Shown: positions 16,285-24,532 of the stretch, piece after piece
Numbering within the stretch: the first letter of the stretch is position 1
Layout: the number at the start of each line of letters is the position of its first letter
Assembly (NCBI RefSeq): GCF_001189915.1
Contig: NZ_LFLS01000020.1
Location: forward strand, 47,951-111,950
Source: Herbaspirillum autotrophicum
Lineage (GTDB): Bacteria > Pseudomonadota > Gammaproteobacteria > Burkholderiales > Burkholderiaceae_D
Direction of reading: 5' to 3'
DNA length: 64,000 nt
Notes under the pieces: model-generated
Seen by the model: the letters and a program-made list of their open reading frames with translations, nothing else
Database searches by the model: none
Told to the model about the DNA's origin: nothing
Made by a program: the position numbers and the translations under genes

Positions 16285-16661
16285 TGATGACCAGGCGATC
16301 TGTACTGCAGCGCTCGCTGGCCGGCTGCGTTGCGTTGCTGTATCTGGGCGCAGCGAAGTCGGGCGCTCCGGAAGGCGAAACCAAGCCGCGCGTCATCGGC
16401 ATACAGGCCAGAAAATTCAGCTATACGCCCAATGAAATTACCGTCAGCAAAGGTGAGCACATCATCCTGGAGCTGACGGCATTGGATTTCGTGCACGGCT
16501 TCAATATTCCGGCGTTCCATGTCCGTTCGGATATCCCGCCGGGGAAGATGACGAGGGTGGAATTGCATCCGACCGAAGCCGGACGTTTTACATTTTTGTG
16601 CGACAACTTTTGCGGCAGCGGCCATGAAGAAATGAACGGCGTGCTTATCGTGACGCCCTGA
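16281..16661 (+). CDS. small periplasmic cupredoxin with CuA-type site
   Basis: Protein of 126 residues with a twin-arginine-like leader (MMMTRRSVLQRSLAGCVALL) and one cupredoxin domain. The ligand set H (LDFVHGFNI) and C-x3-C-x3-H-x2-M (CDNFCGSGHEEM) is that of a binuclear CuA centre as in COX subunit II and N2O reductase, but there is no membrane-helix hairpin or catalytic partner gene nearby. The ATG overlaps the metallophosphoesterase TGA. It probably exchanges electrons with the cytochrome c encoded two genes upstream. Confidence 0.85.
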   Translation: MMMTRRSVLQRSLAGCVALLYLGAAKSGAPEGETKPRVIGIQARKFSYTPNEITVSKGEHIILELTALDFVHGFNIPAFHVRSDIPPGKMTRVELHPTEAGRFTFLCDNFCGSGHEEMNGVLIVTP

Positions 16662-16693
16662 TGTTGCCACTGTCGACTGCCTGACGGCGTGTC

Positions 16694-17080
16694 TTACTGT
16701 TGCTCCATTGCCTTCAATGCAGCCTTGGCCAGAAAACCGGAACGTGTCATGTGATGCGACTTGGCGAACGCATCAATGTCATGCAGCAGACTTTCGGGCA
16801 ATGAAATATTCAGCCGCACTGGCCGGGTATTGATCCTGGCGCGGTCAATCGATACCAGCATCCAGAACCCGTTGGCATAGTCCGCATGATCTTTCCACAA
16901 CTCGATTGATGATGCATCGGGAATTCTGGCCTCCCCCTCGTACATTGCCTCGACTGCTTCCTGCGCCATTGCGGGCAATTGTTCGAGTTTGTCGGCCGCC
17001 GTATACACCCCGGGAAAATCAGGAAAGCTCGCGCCATAAGCACTGCTGTCTTCTTTCCATACATAGAGCGGATATAACAT
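16694..17080 (-). CDS. hicB: HicB-family antitoxin
   Basis: Antitoxin of 128 residues. The N-terminal half has the partially degraded RNase H-like HicB fold (MLYPLYVWKEDSSAYGASFPDFPGVYTAAD), and the C-terminal half is a ribbon-helix-helix DNA-binding domain (VRLNISLPESLLHDIDAFAKSHHMTRSGFLAKAALKAM). The hicA toxin gene lies eight bases upstream in the same operon, so HicB both neutralises HicA and probably represses the operon. The pair sits between the CuA operon and the tmRNA repeat region. Confidence 0.92.
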   Translation of the reverse strand: MLYPLYVWKEDSSAYGASFPDFPGVYTAADKLEQLPAMAQEAVEAMYEGEARIPDASSIELWKDHADYANGFWMLVSIDRARINTRPVRLNISLPESLLHDIDAFAKSHHMTRSGFLAKAALKAMEQQ

Positions 17081-17088
17081 CGGATACC

Positions 17089-17271
17089 TTATTTCAATTC
17101 AGCTTGTTTCAGGATGGCGTTCACGGTGCCTTGGGGCAGATCTTTTTTGGGATGCGGGACGATGACTGATTTCCCGGTCATCGGATCCCTGTATTTGCAG
17201 TGGCTGCCACGCGTGGTGACATGCTCCCATCCCGCAGCCCTCAGTTGCCTGATGATCTGGGCGCTGTTCAC
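17089..17271 (-). CDS. hicA: HicA-family toxin (mRNA interferase)
   Basis: Toxin of 60 residues with a double-stranded-RNA-binding-like fold; HicA proteins cleave mRNA. IIRQLRAAGWEHVTTRGSHCKY contains the expected catalytic histidine in the GSH motif, and VIVPHPKKDLPQGTVNAILKQAEL is the conserved C-terminal half. The GTG at 17271 (VNSAQ) gives the usual 60-residue length; a TTG 30 bases upstream would add a non-conserved extension. It is read before hicB, the common hicAB order. Confidence 0.9.
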   Translation of the reverse strand: MNSAQIIRQLRAAGWEHVTTRGSHCKYRDPMTGKSVIVPHPKKDLPQGTVNAILKQAELK

Positions 17272-17570
17272 TTGTGTAACTCTACACACAGCGCCGCGCA
17301 ATTACAATTGAATTGTGTTGTTTTGTGTATTTTTAAGGTGCGCTGATTTGTCTGTGTCGTCATGGCTGGCAGGTCCGGATCTGATATCAATCAACTAGTC
17401 ATTTTAATAATATATTTCCAAAATGAAACATTTTTAATGGATGCCGGTCGGATGCTGATCGTAATGACAATGGTTGTATTTCTGCAATGGATTTGTTTGA
17501 GTCAGTTTTTTTGCCTGAATGTGCTGCCGATTTGCGCCGGATAGCGAGAGCAAGTGGAGGAGGACGATGC
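17272..17570. other. AT-richer intergenic region upstream of hicA
   Basis: About 300 bases, visibly richer in A and T than the surroundings. It must hold the hicA promoter at its left end; a short palindromic TTGTGTAACTCTACACA-like stretch around 17273-17289 could be the HicB operator. No convincing gene is seen: a 60-codon open frame with hydrophobic residues lacks a ribosome binding site. Confidence 0.45.
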
Positions 17571-17740
17571 GCCAATACAAAAGGCCACGCTTGCGCGTGA
17601 CCTTTTGTATTGGCGGTGGAGCCGGCGGGAATCCCCCACAGCCGGGCTTGCAAGCCCGACTGGCGCGGCCGGCGCGAAGCATGCTTCACGCAACCCCGGC
17701 CTTGCCCCGCGTCCCGCGGGATCGATTCAGCAGGTCAATA
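17571..17740. repeat. 170-bp tandem repeat, copy 1
   Basis: First full copy of a 170-bp unit. It starts with a near-perfect hairpin (17571-17614), then about 20 bases like the 3' end of tmRNA (17614-17633, with CCG in place of the terminal CCA), then GC-rich palindromes. By eye it differs from copy 2 at 12 of 170 positions with no gaps. Confidence 0.92.
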
Positions 17741-17910
17741 ACCAATAAAAAAGGCCACGCTTGCGCGTGACCTTTTGTATTGGTGGTGGAGCCGGCGGGA
17801 ATCTCCCGCAGTGGGGCTTGCAAGCCCCACTGGCACGGCCGGCGTGAAGCATGCTTCACGCAACCCCGGCCTTGCCCCGCGTCCCGCGGGATCGATTCTG
17901 CAGGTCAGTA
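17741..17910. repeat. 170-bp tandem repeat, copy 2
   Basis: Second full copy, directly abutting copy 1. It holds the terminator-like hairpin (17741-17784), the last 20 bases of tmRNA including CCA (17784-17803), a perfect 22-base palindrome at 17810-17831 and the 16-base palindrome GTGAAGCATGCTTCAC. Its first 63 bases are identical to those of partial copy 3. Confidence 0.92.
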
Positions 17911-17953
17911 ACCAATAAAAAAGGCCACGCTTGCGCGTGACCTTTTGTATTGG
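17911..17953 (-). terminator. Intrinsic terminator of tmRNA
   Basis: On the minus strand the stem AAAAGGTCACGC / GCGTGGCCTTTT encloses a GCAA tetraloop and is followed by a T run, directly after the tmRNA 3' CCA. Two further copies lie downstream within the tandem repeats. Confidence 0.88.
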
Positions 17954-17973
17954 TGGTGGAGCCGGCGGGAATC
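17911..17973. repeat. Partial third repeat copy merging into the tmRNA gene
   Basis: The first 63 bases of the repeat unit, identical to copy 2. They comprise the tmRNA terminator and the last 20 bases of the real tmRNA gene, after which the two sequences diverge. This shows that the repeat was built from the tmRNA 3' end. Confidence 0.9.
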
Positions 17974-18316
17974 GAACCCGCGTCCGCAAGCACTCTACAG
18001 ACAGTTCTACATACTTAGCGCTGCCATTTGATTTAACCCGAACGACGCGGACGCGCACGCTTCGTTAAGGCGAGTCACCTTAGATTTAGCCTTGAACCAA
18101 GTGACCCGGGTCAAGACGATTCCTTGTAAATGACTCTACTGCTGTTTGACCAGCCTACCCCAAGGAAGAAGTAGTGTAGAGCAAGCGGGTATTAAGCCGC
18201 TTGTGCGTACGAGTTATCGTTTGCAGTTATATCTTGTCTGATTGTATTTACGAGGTAGTCAGGCCTCGGTATGCCCTGCGCTGCTTTGCAACCCACGTCG
18301 AAACCAAGTCGGCCCC
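17954..18316 (-). ncRNA. ssrA: transfer-messenger RNA (tmRNA)
   Basis: One-piece tmRNA of 363 bases that rescues stalled ribosomes. The 5' end GGGGCCGACTTGGTTTCGAC pairs with the 3' end CGGCTCC-ACCA to form the alanine acceptor stem, and GGTTCGATTCC forms the T arm. The tag reading frame runs 18224-18192 (GCA resume codon) and encodes ANDNSYAQAA followed by TAA. The final QAA differs from the LAA or VAA usual in other bacteria. The gene is followed by a terminator and tandem copies of its own 3' end. Confidence 0.96.
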
Positions 18317-18328
18317 ATGCAGAAGTGC

Positions 18329-18334
18329 ATTATA
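18329..18334 (-). promoter_or_regulatory. Candidate -10 element of ssrA
   Basis: A perfect TATAAT on the minus strand lies 12 bases before the mature tmRNA 5' end, leaving a short leader for RNase P removal. A matching -35 at the right distance is not clear; the preceding bases lie inside the 3' end of the DUF748 gene. Confidence 0.5.
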
Positions 18335-18343
18335 GCCGATATC

Positions 18344-21300
18344 TCATTTGAGCGAGAAGTCGACGCGGCTGGTCGGGCTTTTGTCCTTGATATCGTCGGC
18401 ATTGAGCTTCGGCGCGATCAGGAAAATTCGCTCCAGCGAGATCTTGCCTTGCTGTTCCAGATAGCCGCGTACCGCATCGGCGCGGGCCAGTGCCAGGGTG
18501 CGTAAGTCTTCCGGTTTGACCTCGGTATTGGCAATCAGCAACTTTTCCATTTCCTCGGGCGGCAGCGATTTGGCGAAGCCGATGGCATTGCGTGGCTTGT
18601 CGAACTTGGTGTCTTTGTAAACCTTCTCCAGATACTTGTTACGCTCAGCGTCACTCATTTTCATCGGGCCGGTGCCGTCATCGTCGTTGCCGATCATGTC
18701 TTTGCGCTTGAGCGTGCGGATTTTTCGGTTCAGGCTGGTCAGGCGCAGGCCTTCGGTATCGACGTTGGGGTCAACGCGGCCGATGATATCCAGTTTCAAG
18801 GCTGGACGATCATCGAGGGCCTTGGTGATGGAGTCCAGCTTGCCGGTGATGGCCGGTGTCAATGCCGCGCTGCCTGGTGCGAACTCAACGTAGCTCAGTT
18901 CTTCGCCACCACCGAATGCCGAACTGATCAGCGCGAACGGTGACGTAACTGCCTTGACGATCAGGTTGACGAAGATGCGCATGATGATGCCGCCAATCGA
19001 AAACTGCGGATCGGACAGCGAACCTGAGATTGGCAGATTCAGATTGATCTGGCCGTTGCGATCCTTGAGCAGCGCCACTGCCAGCATCACCGGTAACTTG
19101 GTGGCGTCCGGGCCGTCGATGCGATCACCGAAAGTGAGTTGGTCGATGCGCACGTCATTTTGTGCGACCAGCTTTTCATCTTCGATTTTGTAAGACACAT
19201 CCATCGACAGCTTGCCCTTGGTGATCGGGTAGCCGGCGTATTTGGTGGAGTAGGGTGTCAGGCGTGGCAGTTCGACGCCGCTGGCGCTGGCTTTGATATC
19301 CAGGAACATCGGCTTGAACAGCGGATTGAGCGTGCCGGAAATCAGCAGCGGTGCGTCGTTGTCGATCTTGCCGCGCAAATCGATTGGTGCCGGTTCCGGT
19401 TTGTCCGAAGCAATCGCACCGATGGTGCCGCCCATGCCGGTCATGTTGGCGCTGTAGTTGGGCTTGACGAAGTTATCGGTGAAATTGATGTTGCCGCCTT
19501 GCAGTGCGATCTGTCCGATGCGGATCACCGGTGCATTCGGATCAGGCGCTGCCGGCGTCACCGGTTCCGATGACGTCGTGGTCTTGGCAACGGTGACCGG
19601 TGGTGGGGCGTTGTCGGGGACGGTCGGCGGCGTCTTCGAAACGACGATGTCTTGCAGATTGAGCTTGCCCTTGTCGGACAGGATGGCGCGCGCGTAAAAG
19701 TCGGACAGTGCGACCTTGTCTAACGTGATCAGCGGCTTGCCGCCGATCTTGGCATTGATGCCGCTCAGATTCAAAGTTTTCCAGCGCAGGAAATCGGTTG
19801 CCGAGAGTTTGTCCAGAATGCGGAAATTGTTGAGGCTGGCCGAGCCGTTGTAATTGAGTGCCAATGTTTGCTTGTTTACCGGCGGCACCATGGCAATCTT
19901 GCCCTTGGCGCTGAGCGTGCCGCTGGTCAGCGTGACATTGAGGAACTCGGTGAAGTAAGCCTGGAATGGCGCAATCGGAATATTTTGCCCGTCCAGCATC
20001 AGATCGACATTCTTCAGATGCGGCGCGGTCTGACCCGTGACCGTCAGCTTGCCGTTCTTGTTGAGTTTGGTTTGCAGCGACAGTTTGCTTTGCTGATCCA
20101 GCAGGCTCGACAGATTTTCCAGTTTGAGGTTGATGCCTTCCGCGCGAATTTTTTGCACCGGTGTCACGCTGCTGTCTTCATACGCGACCACGCTGTCGGC
20201 GATCGAGAAGGTTTGCAGTCGTGCTTGCCATTCAGTAGCAGCAGCGGATTTTGTGGTGCTCTTGGGCGCAGACTTTTCTTCGGTTTTGGTGGCCGCGGTT
20301 GGCGGCAACATGTCTTGCAGATTCAGCTCGCCTTTGGTATTGCGGCGCAGATCGCCATTGATGCCGCTGACGCGGAGTGCATCAGCGCTGGCTTTGCGTG
20401 CGCTCAGATCAAGCGAGGCATTGTCGAGAGCGATGTTCTTGACGGTCAGGGCCGGTCCGGATTTGGGGGCCAGTTTCAATTGCTCGACTTGTACATTCAG
20501 TTTGCCGAGCGCCAGTTGGCCACCGCTCATTTTGGCTTCGGTTTCGCCGGAGACTTTGCCGCTCAGTGCCGCGCGCAACGAGCGGTTGACATAGTTTTGA
20601 TATGACGCCAGTTCAATGCCACTCAGCGTGATCTTGCCGTCGACGTTGGCTTTCAGCGGATCGACCTGACCGGCGAAGCTGATCGTGCCTTTGTCATTTT
20701 CGATCACCGACAAGGAGACGGTCGCCGGTTTGGCATTGGCGGCAGTGGAAATCTGTTCGGCATCGACAGTCAGTTTGCCGAGCGAAACATTCTGACGCGG
20801 CGCGGCATTGGCATCATCACTCCAGTGCACGATACCGTCGCGAACGGTCAGCTTGGTCAGCACGATGCCCGGTGCAGCAACAGGTGCGGTTGCCGTTGCC
20901 GGCGTCGCTGCTGCCTGGGTCGGTGCGGCGGCTGCCGCCGGAGCGGCCGGCGCGGTAGATGCTGCCGGTGCCGCAACTGCCGGTTTTGCCGGCGCAGTTT
21001 TGGTTGTGCTGTTGCTGCCGGCAAGTGCGGCCCAATTCAGTTCGTCCTTGCTGTTCATTGCGGCCCAGATTTCCGGGCTGTCGATCGAGACCTGATCAAT
21101 CAGGCCGCTGGCTTTCAAGACATCCAGTTTGCCGAGCTTGACGTTGAGATGGCGGGTTTTCAGCAGTGGTGCGGATTGTTTGTCTTGTACCGACAGATCG
21201 TCGAGATTGATATCGCCGGCCAGTCCGATTTGCGGTTTATCGGCGCTGCGGCTGAAGCTCAGGTCCAGTTTGGTCGACAGCCTGGCGCTTTGCAGTTTGA

Positions 21301-22051
21301 CTGGCAGCGCCACCGGCACGAACGGCAGGTAGCTGACCAGATCAAGTTTGTCGATATCAATGCCGAGTGTGGTTTCCAGCGAGTCGGCAAATGGTTTGCT
21401 GCGGCCCTTGAGTGCAAATGGCGCACCATTGATGGTGGCAGACAGATTCGGTTGCACGAAGGTATCGATGCTGCGCGGAAAATTGGAGACCACCGGTACG
21501 CCAATGTTGAGCGCCTTGATATCGATTTGTTTGCCGGTGACTTTGTCATCGAACACGATGGCACCGTTTTGCAACTGCACGTTGGACAGCGAAAACGAGG
21601 TCGAGCCTTCGGTCTTGGGCAGCGCCAGAATGCGGTCGATGATGTCGGAGAAGTTATAGCGGCCGATGCCATCGGCGCTCAGTCGCACTACATGCAGATT
21701 GGGCGATTCCAGTTTGACTTCATCGAGCACCGCGGCAAGCCGGAACAGCGAAGTCGAGGAAGCATTGACGGTCAGGCTTTTGGCGCTGAAGGCCGGCGTG
21801 GTCTGATCCGGTTCGTAGAGGACGAAGTCGGAAACCTTGAGCGCCAGAATGAAGGGATTGAAATTGACGTCGCCGATGGCGATCTTGCGGCCGATTTTTT
21901 CCTGCGTCTGCTCAATGGCGATCTTCTTGACGAAGTGCGGCAACGCCAGCCAACTGACCAGTGCCAGTAACAGCAAGCCGGCGATGGTGTAGGCACTCCA
22001 GCGCAGAGTACGCAGTTGCCACGCAGGACGGGTTTGACTGACCATGATCAT
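18344..22051 (-). CDS. DUF748/AsmA-like giant periplasmic protein
   Basis: Protein of 1235 residues with one N-terminal membrane anchor (about residues 17-40) and a very long periplasmic region made of repeated beta-strand blocks, typical of DUF748 members of the AsmA-like group. Relatives such as YhdP and TamB are bridge-like proteins for lipid movement to the outer membrane. An alanine/proline linker lies at about residues 350-395. The C-terminal part (LSYVEFAPGSAALTPAITGKLDSITKAL) is OmpA-like. An ATG at 22045 (MVSQTRPAW) has better spacing from AAGGAA and may be the true start. The stop lies 27 bases from the tmRNA 5' end. Confidence 0.87.
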   Translation of the reverse strand: MIMVSQTRPAWQLRTLRWSAYTIAGLLLLALVSWLALPHFVKKIAIEQTQEKIGRKIAIGDVNFNPFILALKVSDFVLYEPDQTTPAFSAKSLTVNASSTSLFRLAAVLDEVKLESPNLHVVRLSADGIGRYNFSDIIDRILALPKTEGSTSFSLSNVQLQNGAIVFDDKVTGKQIDIKALNIGVPVVSNFPRSIDTFVQPNLSATINGAPFALKGRSKPFADSLETTLGIDIDKLDLVSYLPFVPVALPVKLQSARLSTKLDLSFSRSADKPQIGLAGDINLDDLSVQDKQSAPLLKTRHLNVKLGKLDVLKASGLIDQVSIDSPEIWAAMNSKDELNWAALAGSNSTTKTAPAKPAVAAPAASTAPAAPAAAAAPTQAAATPATATAPVAAPGIVLTKLTVRDGIVHWSDDANAAPRQNVSLGKLTVDAEQISTAANAKPATVSLSVIENDKGTISFAGQVDPLKANVDGKITLSGIELASYQNYVNRSLRAALSGKVSGETEAKMSGGQLALGKLNVQVEQLKLAPKSGPALTVKNIALDNASLDLSARKASADALRVSGINGDLRRNTKGELNLQDMLPPTAATKTEEKSAPKSTTKSAAATEWQARLQTFSIADSVVAYEDSSVTPVQKIRAEGINLKLENLSSLLDQQSKLSLQTKLNKNGKLTVTGQTAPHLKNVDLMLDGQNIPIAPFQAYFTEFLNVTLTSGTLSAKGKIAMVPPVNKQTLALNYNGSASLNNFRILDKLSATDFLRWKTLNLSGINAKIGGKPLITLDKVALSDFYARAILSDKGKLNLQDIVVSKTPPTVPDNAPPPVTVAKTTTSSEPVTPAAPDPNAPVIRIGQIALQGGNINFTDNFVKPNYSANMTGMGGTIGAIASDKPEPAPIDLRGKIDNDAPLLISGTLNPLFKPMFLDIKASASGVELPRLTPYSTKYAGYPITKGKLSMDVSYKIEDEKLVAQNDVRIDQLTFGDRIDGPDATKLPVMLAVALLKDRNGQINLNLPISGSLSDPQFSIGGIIMRIFVNLIVKAVTSPFALISSAFGGGEELSYVEFAPGSAALTPAITGKLDSITKALDDRPALKLDIIGRVDPNVDTEGLRLTSLNRKIRTLKRKDMIGNDDDGTGPMKMSDAERNKYLEKVYKDTKFDKPRNAIGFAKSLPPEEMEKLLIANTEVKPEDLRTLALARADAVRGYLEQQGKISLERIFLIAPKLNADDIKDKSPTSRVDFSLK

Positions 22052-22143
22052 TTCCTTGCTGAAGAAGGTCGTTTACCTGTGTTGTGCAAGCGCCTTCATT
22101 GATGTTGTAATGTCCTGCGTATGGCTGACTGCTTGCTGCCGGC

Positions 22144-22803
22144 TTATTGCCGGATCAGATCGAGCAAGTGCATCGGATCGTGCAACAAGGCATCGGCTTC
22201 CCACGAAGCCGGTGCCACATGGCCGCAATAACCCCAGGCGGCGGCAACGGTTTGCATGCCTGCTGCGCGTCCGGCCTGAATGTCGCGCACATCGTCGCCG
22301 ACGTACCAGCATTCTTGTGGCGCGACCTGCAAGCGCCGTGCCGCTTCCAGCAATGGTTCCGGATGGGGCTTCGAATGGGGGGTGGTGTCGCCGGAGACGA
22401 TGCAGCCGGCATGACCGAGTCCGATTTGCGGCACCAGCGGGTCAGTGAAGCGGGATGCCTTGTTGGTGACAATGCCCCAGCTCACGCCGTTTTGTTGCAA
22501 CCGTTCCAGCATCGACGGCACCCCCTCGAACAAACTGCTTTTCACTACCAGTGCAGCGGCGTAGTTATTGAGGAAGGTGGTCTTGAGTTCTTCGTAGCCT
22601 GCTTCATCGGGTTTGACGCCAAAAGCGACGCCGATCAGTCCGCGTGCGCCGGCCGATGCGACCGGGCGCAATTGTTCGTAGGGAGTTGGTTCGAGACCGC
22701 GTGCGGCTCGCATCTGATTGACGGCCGCCGCCAGATCGGGGGCGGTGTCAGCCAGCGTACCATCGAGATCGAACAGAATTGCGCGTGGTGGTGTCAGGGA
22801 CAT
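22144..22803 (-). CDS. gph: phosphoglycolate phosphatase (HAD family)
   Basis: HAD-superfamily phosphatase of 219 residues. Motif I is ILFDLDGTLADTAPD, with the nucleophile and acid-base Asp of DxDGT; motif II threonine lies in WGIVTNKAS and motif III/IV in KPHPEP...CWYVGDDVRDI. Gph removes 2-phosphoglycolate, which arises from repair of oxidised DNA ends. ATG 22803 gives the family start; a TTG further upstream overlaps ubiG. It follows ubiG by 35 bases, and the ubiG-gph pair is common in Proteobacteria. Confidence 0.92.
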   Translation of the reverse strand: MSLTPPRAILFDLDGTLADTAPDLAAAVNQMRAARGLEPTPYEQLRPVASAGARGLIGVAFGVKPDEAGYEELKTTFLNNYAAALVVKSSLFEGVPSMLERLQQNGVSWGIVTNKASRFTDPLVPQIGLGHAGCIVSGDTTPHSKPHPEPLLEAARRLQVAPQECWYVGDDVRDIQAGRAAGMQTVAAAWGYCGHVAPASWEADALLHDPMHLLDLIRQ

Positions 22804-22838
22804 GAGATGTTTATTCTTTTGAGCGCGTGAGGGGCCGA

Positions 22839-23534
22839 TCAAACGGGTTTGCTGCAGGCAACCAGATAATTGACGCTGGTATCCGCATTGAGAGAATAAA
22901 TGCGGGTCAGCGGGTTATACGACAAGCCTTTGAGACCGTTGATTTCCAATCCTGCTTCACGCGTAAAGCGCGCCAGCTCGGCCGGCGTGATGAACTTGGC
23001 GTAATCGTGTGTGCCGCGCGGCAACATGCGCAGCAGATATTCAGCGCCGAGAATTGCCAGCAGATAGGCTTTGGGATTGCGATTCAGTGTTGAAAAGAAA
23101 ATCTGGCCGCCAGGTTTGGCCAGCGTTGCGCAGGCCTGAACAATGGAAGAGGGGTCGGGTACGTGTTCCAGCATTTCCATGCAGGTGACGACGTCGTACT
23201 GTCCGGCTTCCCGTGCTGCAAGTTCTTCGGCGGCAATTTTTTCATAGCGCACGCTGATGCCGGTTTCGAGGCTGTGCAGATCGGCAACCTTGAGTGCCTT
23301 GTCCGACAGATCGATGCCGGTAACGCTGGCGCCTTTGCGGGCCATCGATTCGGCCAGGATGCCGCCGCCGCAACCGACGTCGACGACTTTCTTGCCGCTC
23401 AGCGGCGCGCGGGCGTTGATCCACTCAAGGCGCAACGGGTTGATTTCGTGCAACGGGCGAAATTCGGAACCGGGATCCCACCAACGATGGGCGAGATCGC
23501 TAAATTTCTGGAGTTCTAAAGGGTCGGCATTCAT
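22839..23534 (-). CDS. ubiG: ubiquinone biosynthesis O-methyltransferase
   Basis: SAM-dependent methyltransferase of 231 residues that carries out both O-methylations in ubiquinone synthesis. The N-terminal [29 protein letters not shown] is specific to UbiG, and the SAM-binding motif is [16 protein letters not shown], with [11 protein letters not shown] later. The ATG at 23534 (MNADPLEL) fits the family; the open frame extends 51 bases further upstream without support. The gene is followed by gph. Confidence 0.96.
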   Translation of the reverse strand: MNADPLELQKFSDLAHRWWDPGSEFRPLHEINPLRLEWINARAPLSGKKVVDVGCGGGILAESMARKGASVTGIDLSDKALKVADLHSLETGISVRYEKIAAEELAAREAGQYDVVTCMEMLEHVPDPSSIVQACATLAKPGGQIFFSTLNRNPKAYLLAILGAEYLLRMLPRGTHDYAKFITPAELARFTREAGLEINGLKGLSYNPLTRIYSLNADTSVNYLVACSKPV

Positions 23535-23588
23535 AGCATGAATGATAGCCGAAAGAGTTGCGCTCCGGGGTATGCAAAATGGCATAAA

Positions 23589-23612
23589 AAAACCCCGCCG
23601 GAGCGGGGTTTT
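23589..23612 (-). terminator. Intrinsic terminator after the first OmpA gene
   Basis: AAAACCCCGC (23589-23598) pairs with GCGGGGTTTT (23603-23612) around CGGA, 18 bases past the OmpA stop, with A/T runs on both sides. It separates the abundant OmpA transcript from ubiG-gph. Confidence 0.9.
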
Positions 23613-23629
23613 TAATCGGGTCGATTCGA

Positions 23630-24250
23630 TTACTTGTTGCGAGTGCCAACAACTTCGATTTCAACGCGACGGTTCTTGGCGCGGCCAGCTGCAGTTTTGT
23701 TGTCTGCGACTGGTTGCGACTTGCCCTTGCCTTCAGTGTAAACACGGTTAGCTTCGACACCCTTGGAAACCAGGTATGCCTTGACCGATTCAGCACGACG
23801 CACGGACAGTTTTTGGTTGTAAGCAACAGAACCAACGGAGTCAGTGTGACCAACAGCGATGATAACTTCCAGGTTCAGACCCTTCAGGTTACCAACCAAC
23901 TCGTCCAGTTTCGCTTTACCAGCTGGCTTCAGCACTGCTTTGTCAAAGTCAAAGAAGGCGTCAGCAGCGTAGGTAACTTTTTCCGATGTCGGAGCAGCAG
24001 CAACCGGAGCGGCAGGAGCAGCAGGAGTGGCAGCTGGAGCAGCAGCAACAGCTGGAGCTTCTTCGCATGGACCGTTAACATACGCAGTTTGCCAGCACAG
24101 ACCTGTGCCGCTGCGTGTAACGATATCGCGGCTGTCTTGCAGGTACAGGCTGTTAGGACGGACTTTGATGTCCTTCACTTCTTGCGCTGTGGCAGACAGA
24201 GCGATGGCTGCGGACGCAGCAGCGAAGACGAGTTTTGCTAATTTGTTCAT
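23630..24250 (-). CDS. ompA: OmpA-family outer membrane protein
   Basis: Outer membrane/peptidoglycan linker of 206 residues. A signal peptide (1-22) is followed by a short cysteine-containing segment [15 protein letters not shown], an Ala/Pro linker and a C-terminal OmpA domain ([58 protein letters not shown]) holding the Asp and Arg used to bind diaminopimelate. There is no eight-strand barrel, which is common for short betaproteobacterial OmpA proteins. GAGGAGA precedes the ATG, and a strong terminator follows, fitting high expression. Confidence 0.93.
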   Translation of the reverse strand: MNKLAKLVFAAASAAIALSATAQEVKDIKVRPNSLYLQDSRDIVTRSGTGLCWQTAYVNGPCEEAPAVAAAPAATPAAPAAPVAAAPTSEKVTYAADAFFDFDKAVLKPAGKAKLDELVGNLKGLNLEVIIAVGHTDSVGSVAYNQKLSVRRAESVKAYLVSKGVEANRVYTEGKGKSQPVADNKTAAGRAKNRRVEIEVVGTRNK

Positions 24251-24532
24251 GTTTCTCCTCTCGGGTGAGATATCCGCAGATAAACTGCGCTACAAAAGTT
24301 ACGACATCAAAAAAACGAATAATATCATGTGTTCAGGTCGTCACATCCCCGCAAAAAGAGGGGACGCAATGAACTTAGTCGCCATTCTGCCACAGGCTGG
24401 TGCAATCAGCGAAGGTTGCTAAATAGTCCAATCGACGTTTTTAGCACTCCGTTGTTTTTTAACGACAAGGCTTTTTGCTTGCGGCGCACGCAAAAGCGCG
24501 TGTCGAAAAATCATCTTTTGGCACAAACTTCC

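Noticed and set aside
17362..17544. Sixty-codon hydrophobic open frame between hicA and the repeats
   Set aside because: No ribosome binding site and no family resemblance; it lies in an AT-rich intergenic region where chance frames are expected.
17571..17973. CRISPR array
   Set aside because: The units are 170 bp, directly abutting, with no spacers; they contain tmRNA 3' sequence instead.
17434..18058. Small open frames within the 170-bp repeats
   Set aside because: They arise from the repeated palindromes and the tmRNA 3' end; the similar products in each copy reflect DNA repetition, not conserved protein.
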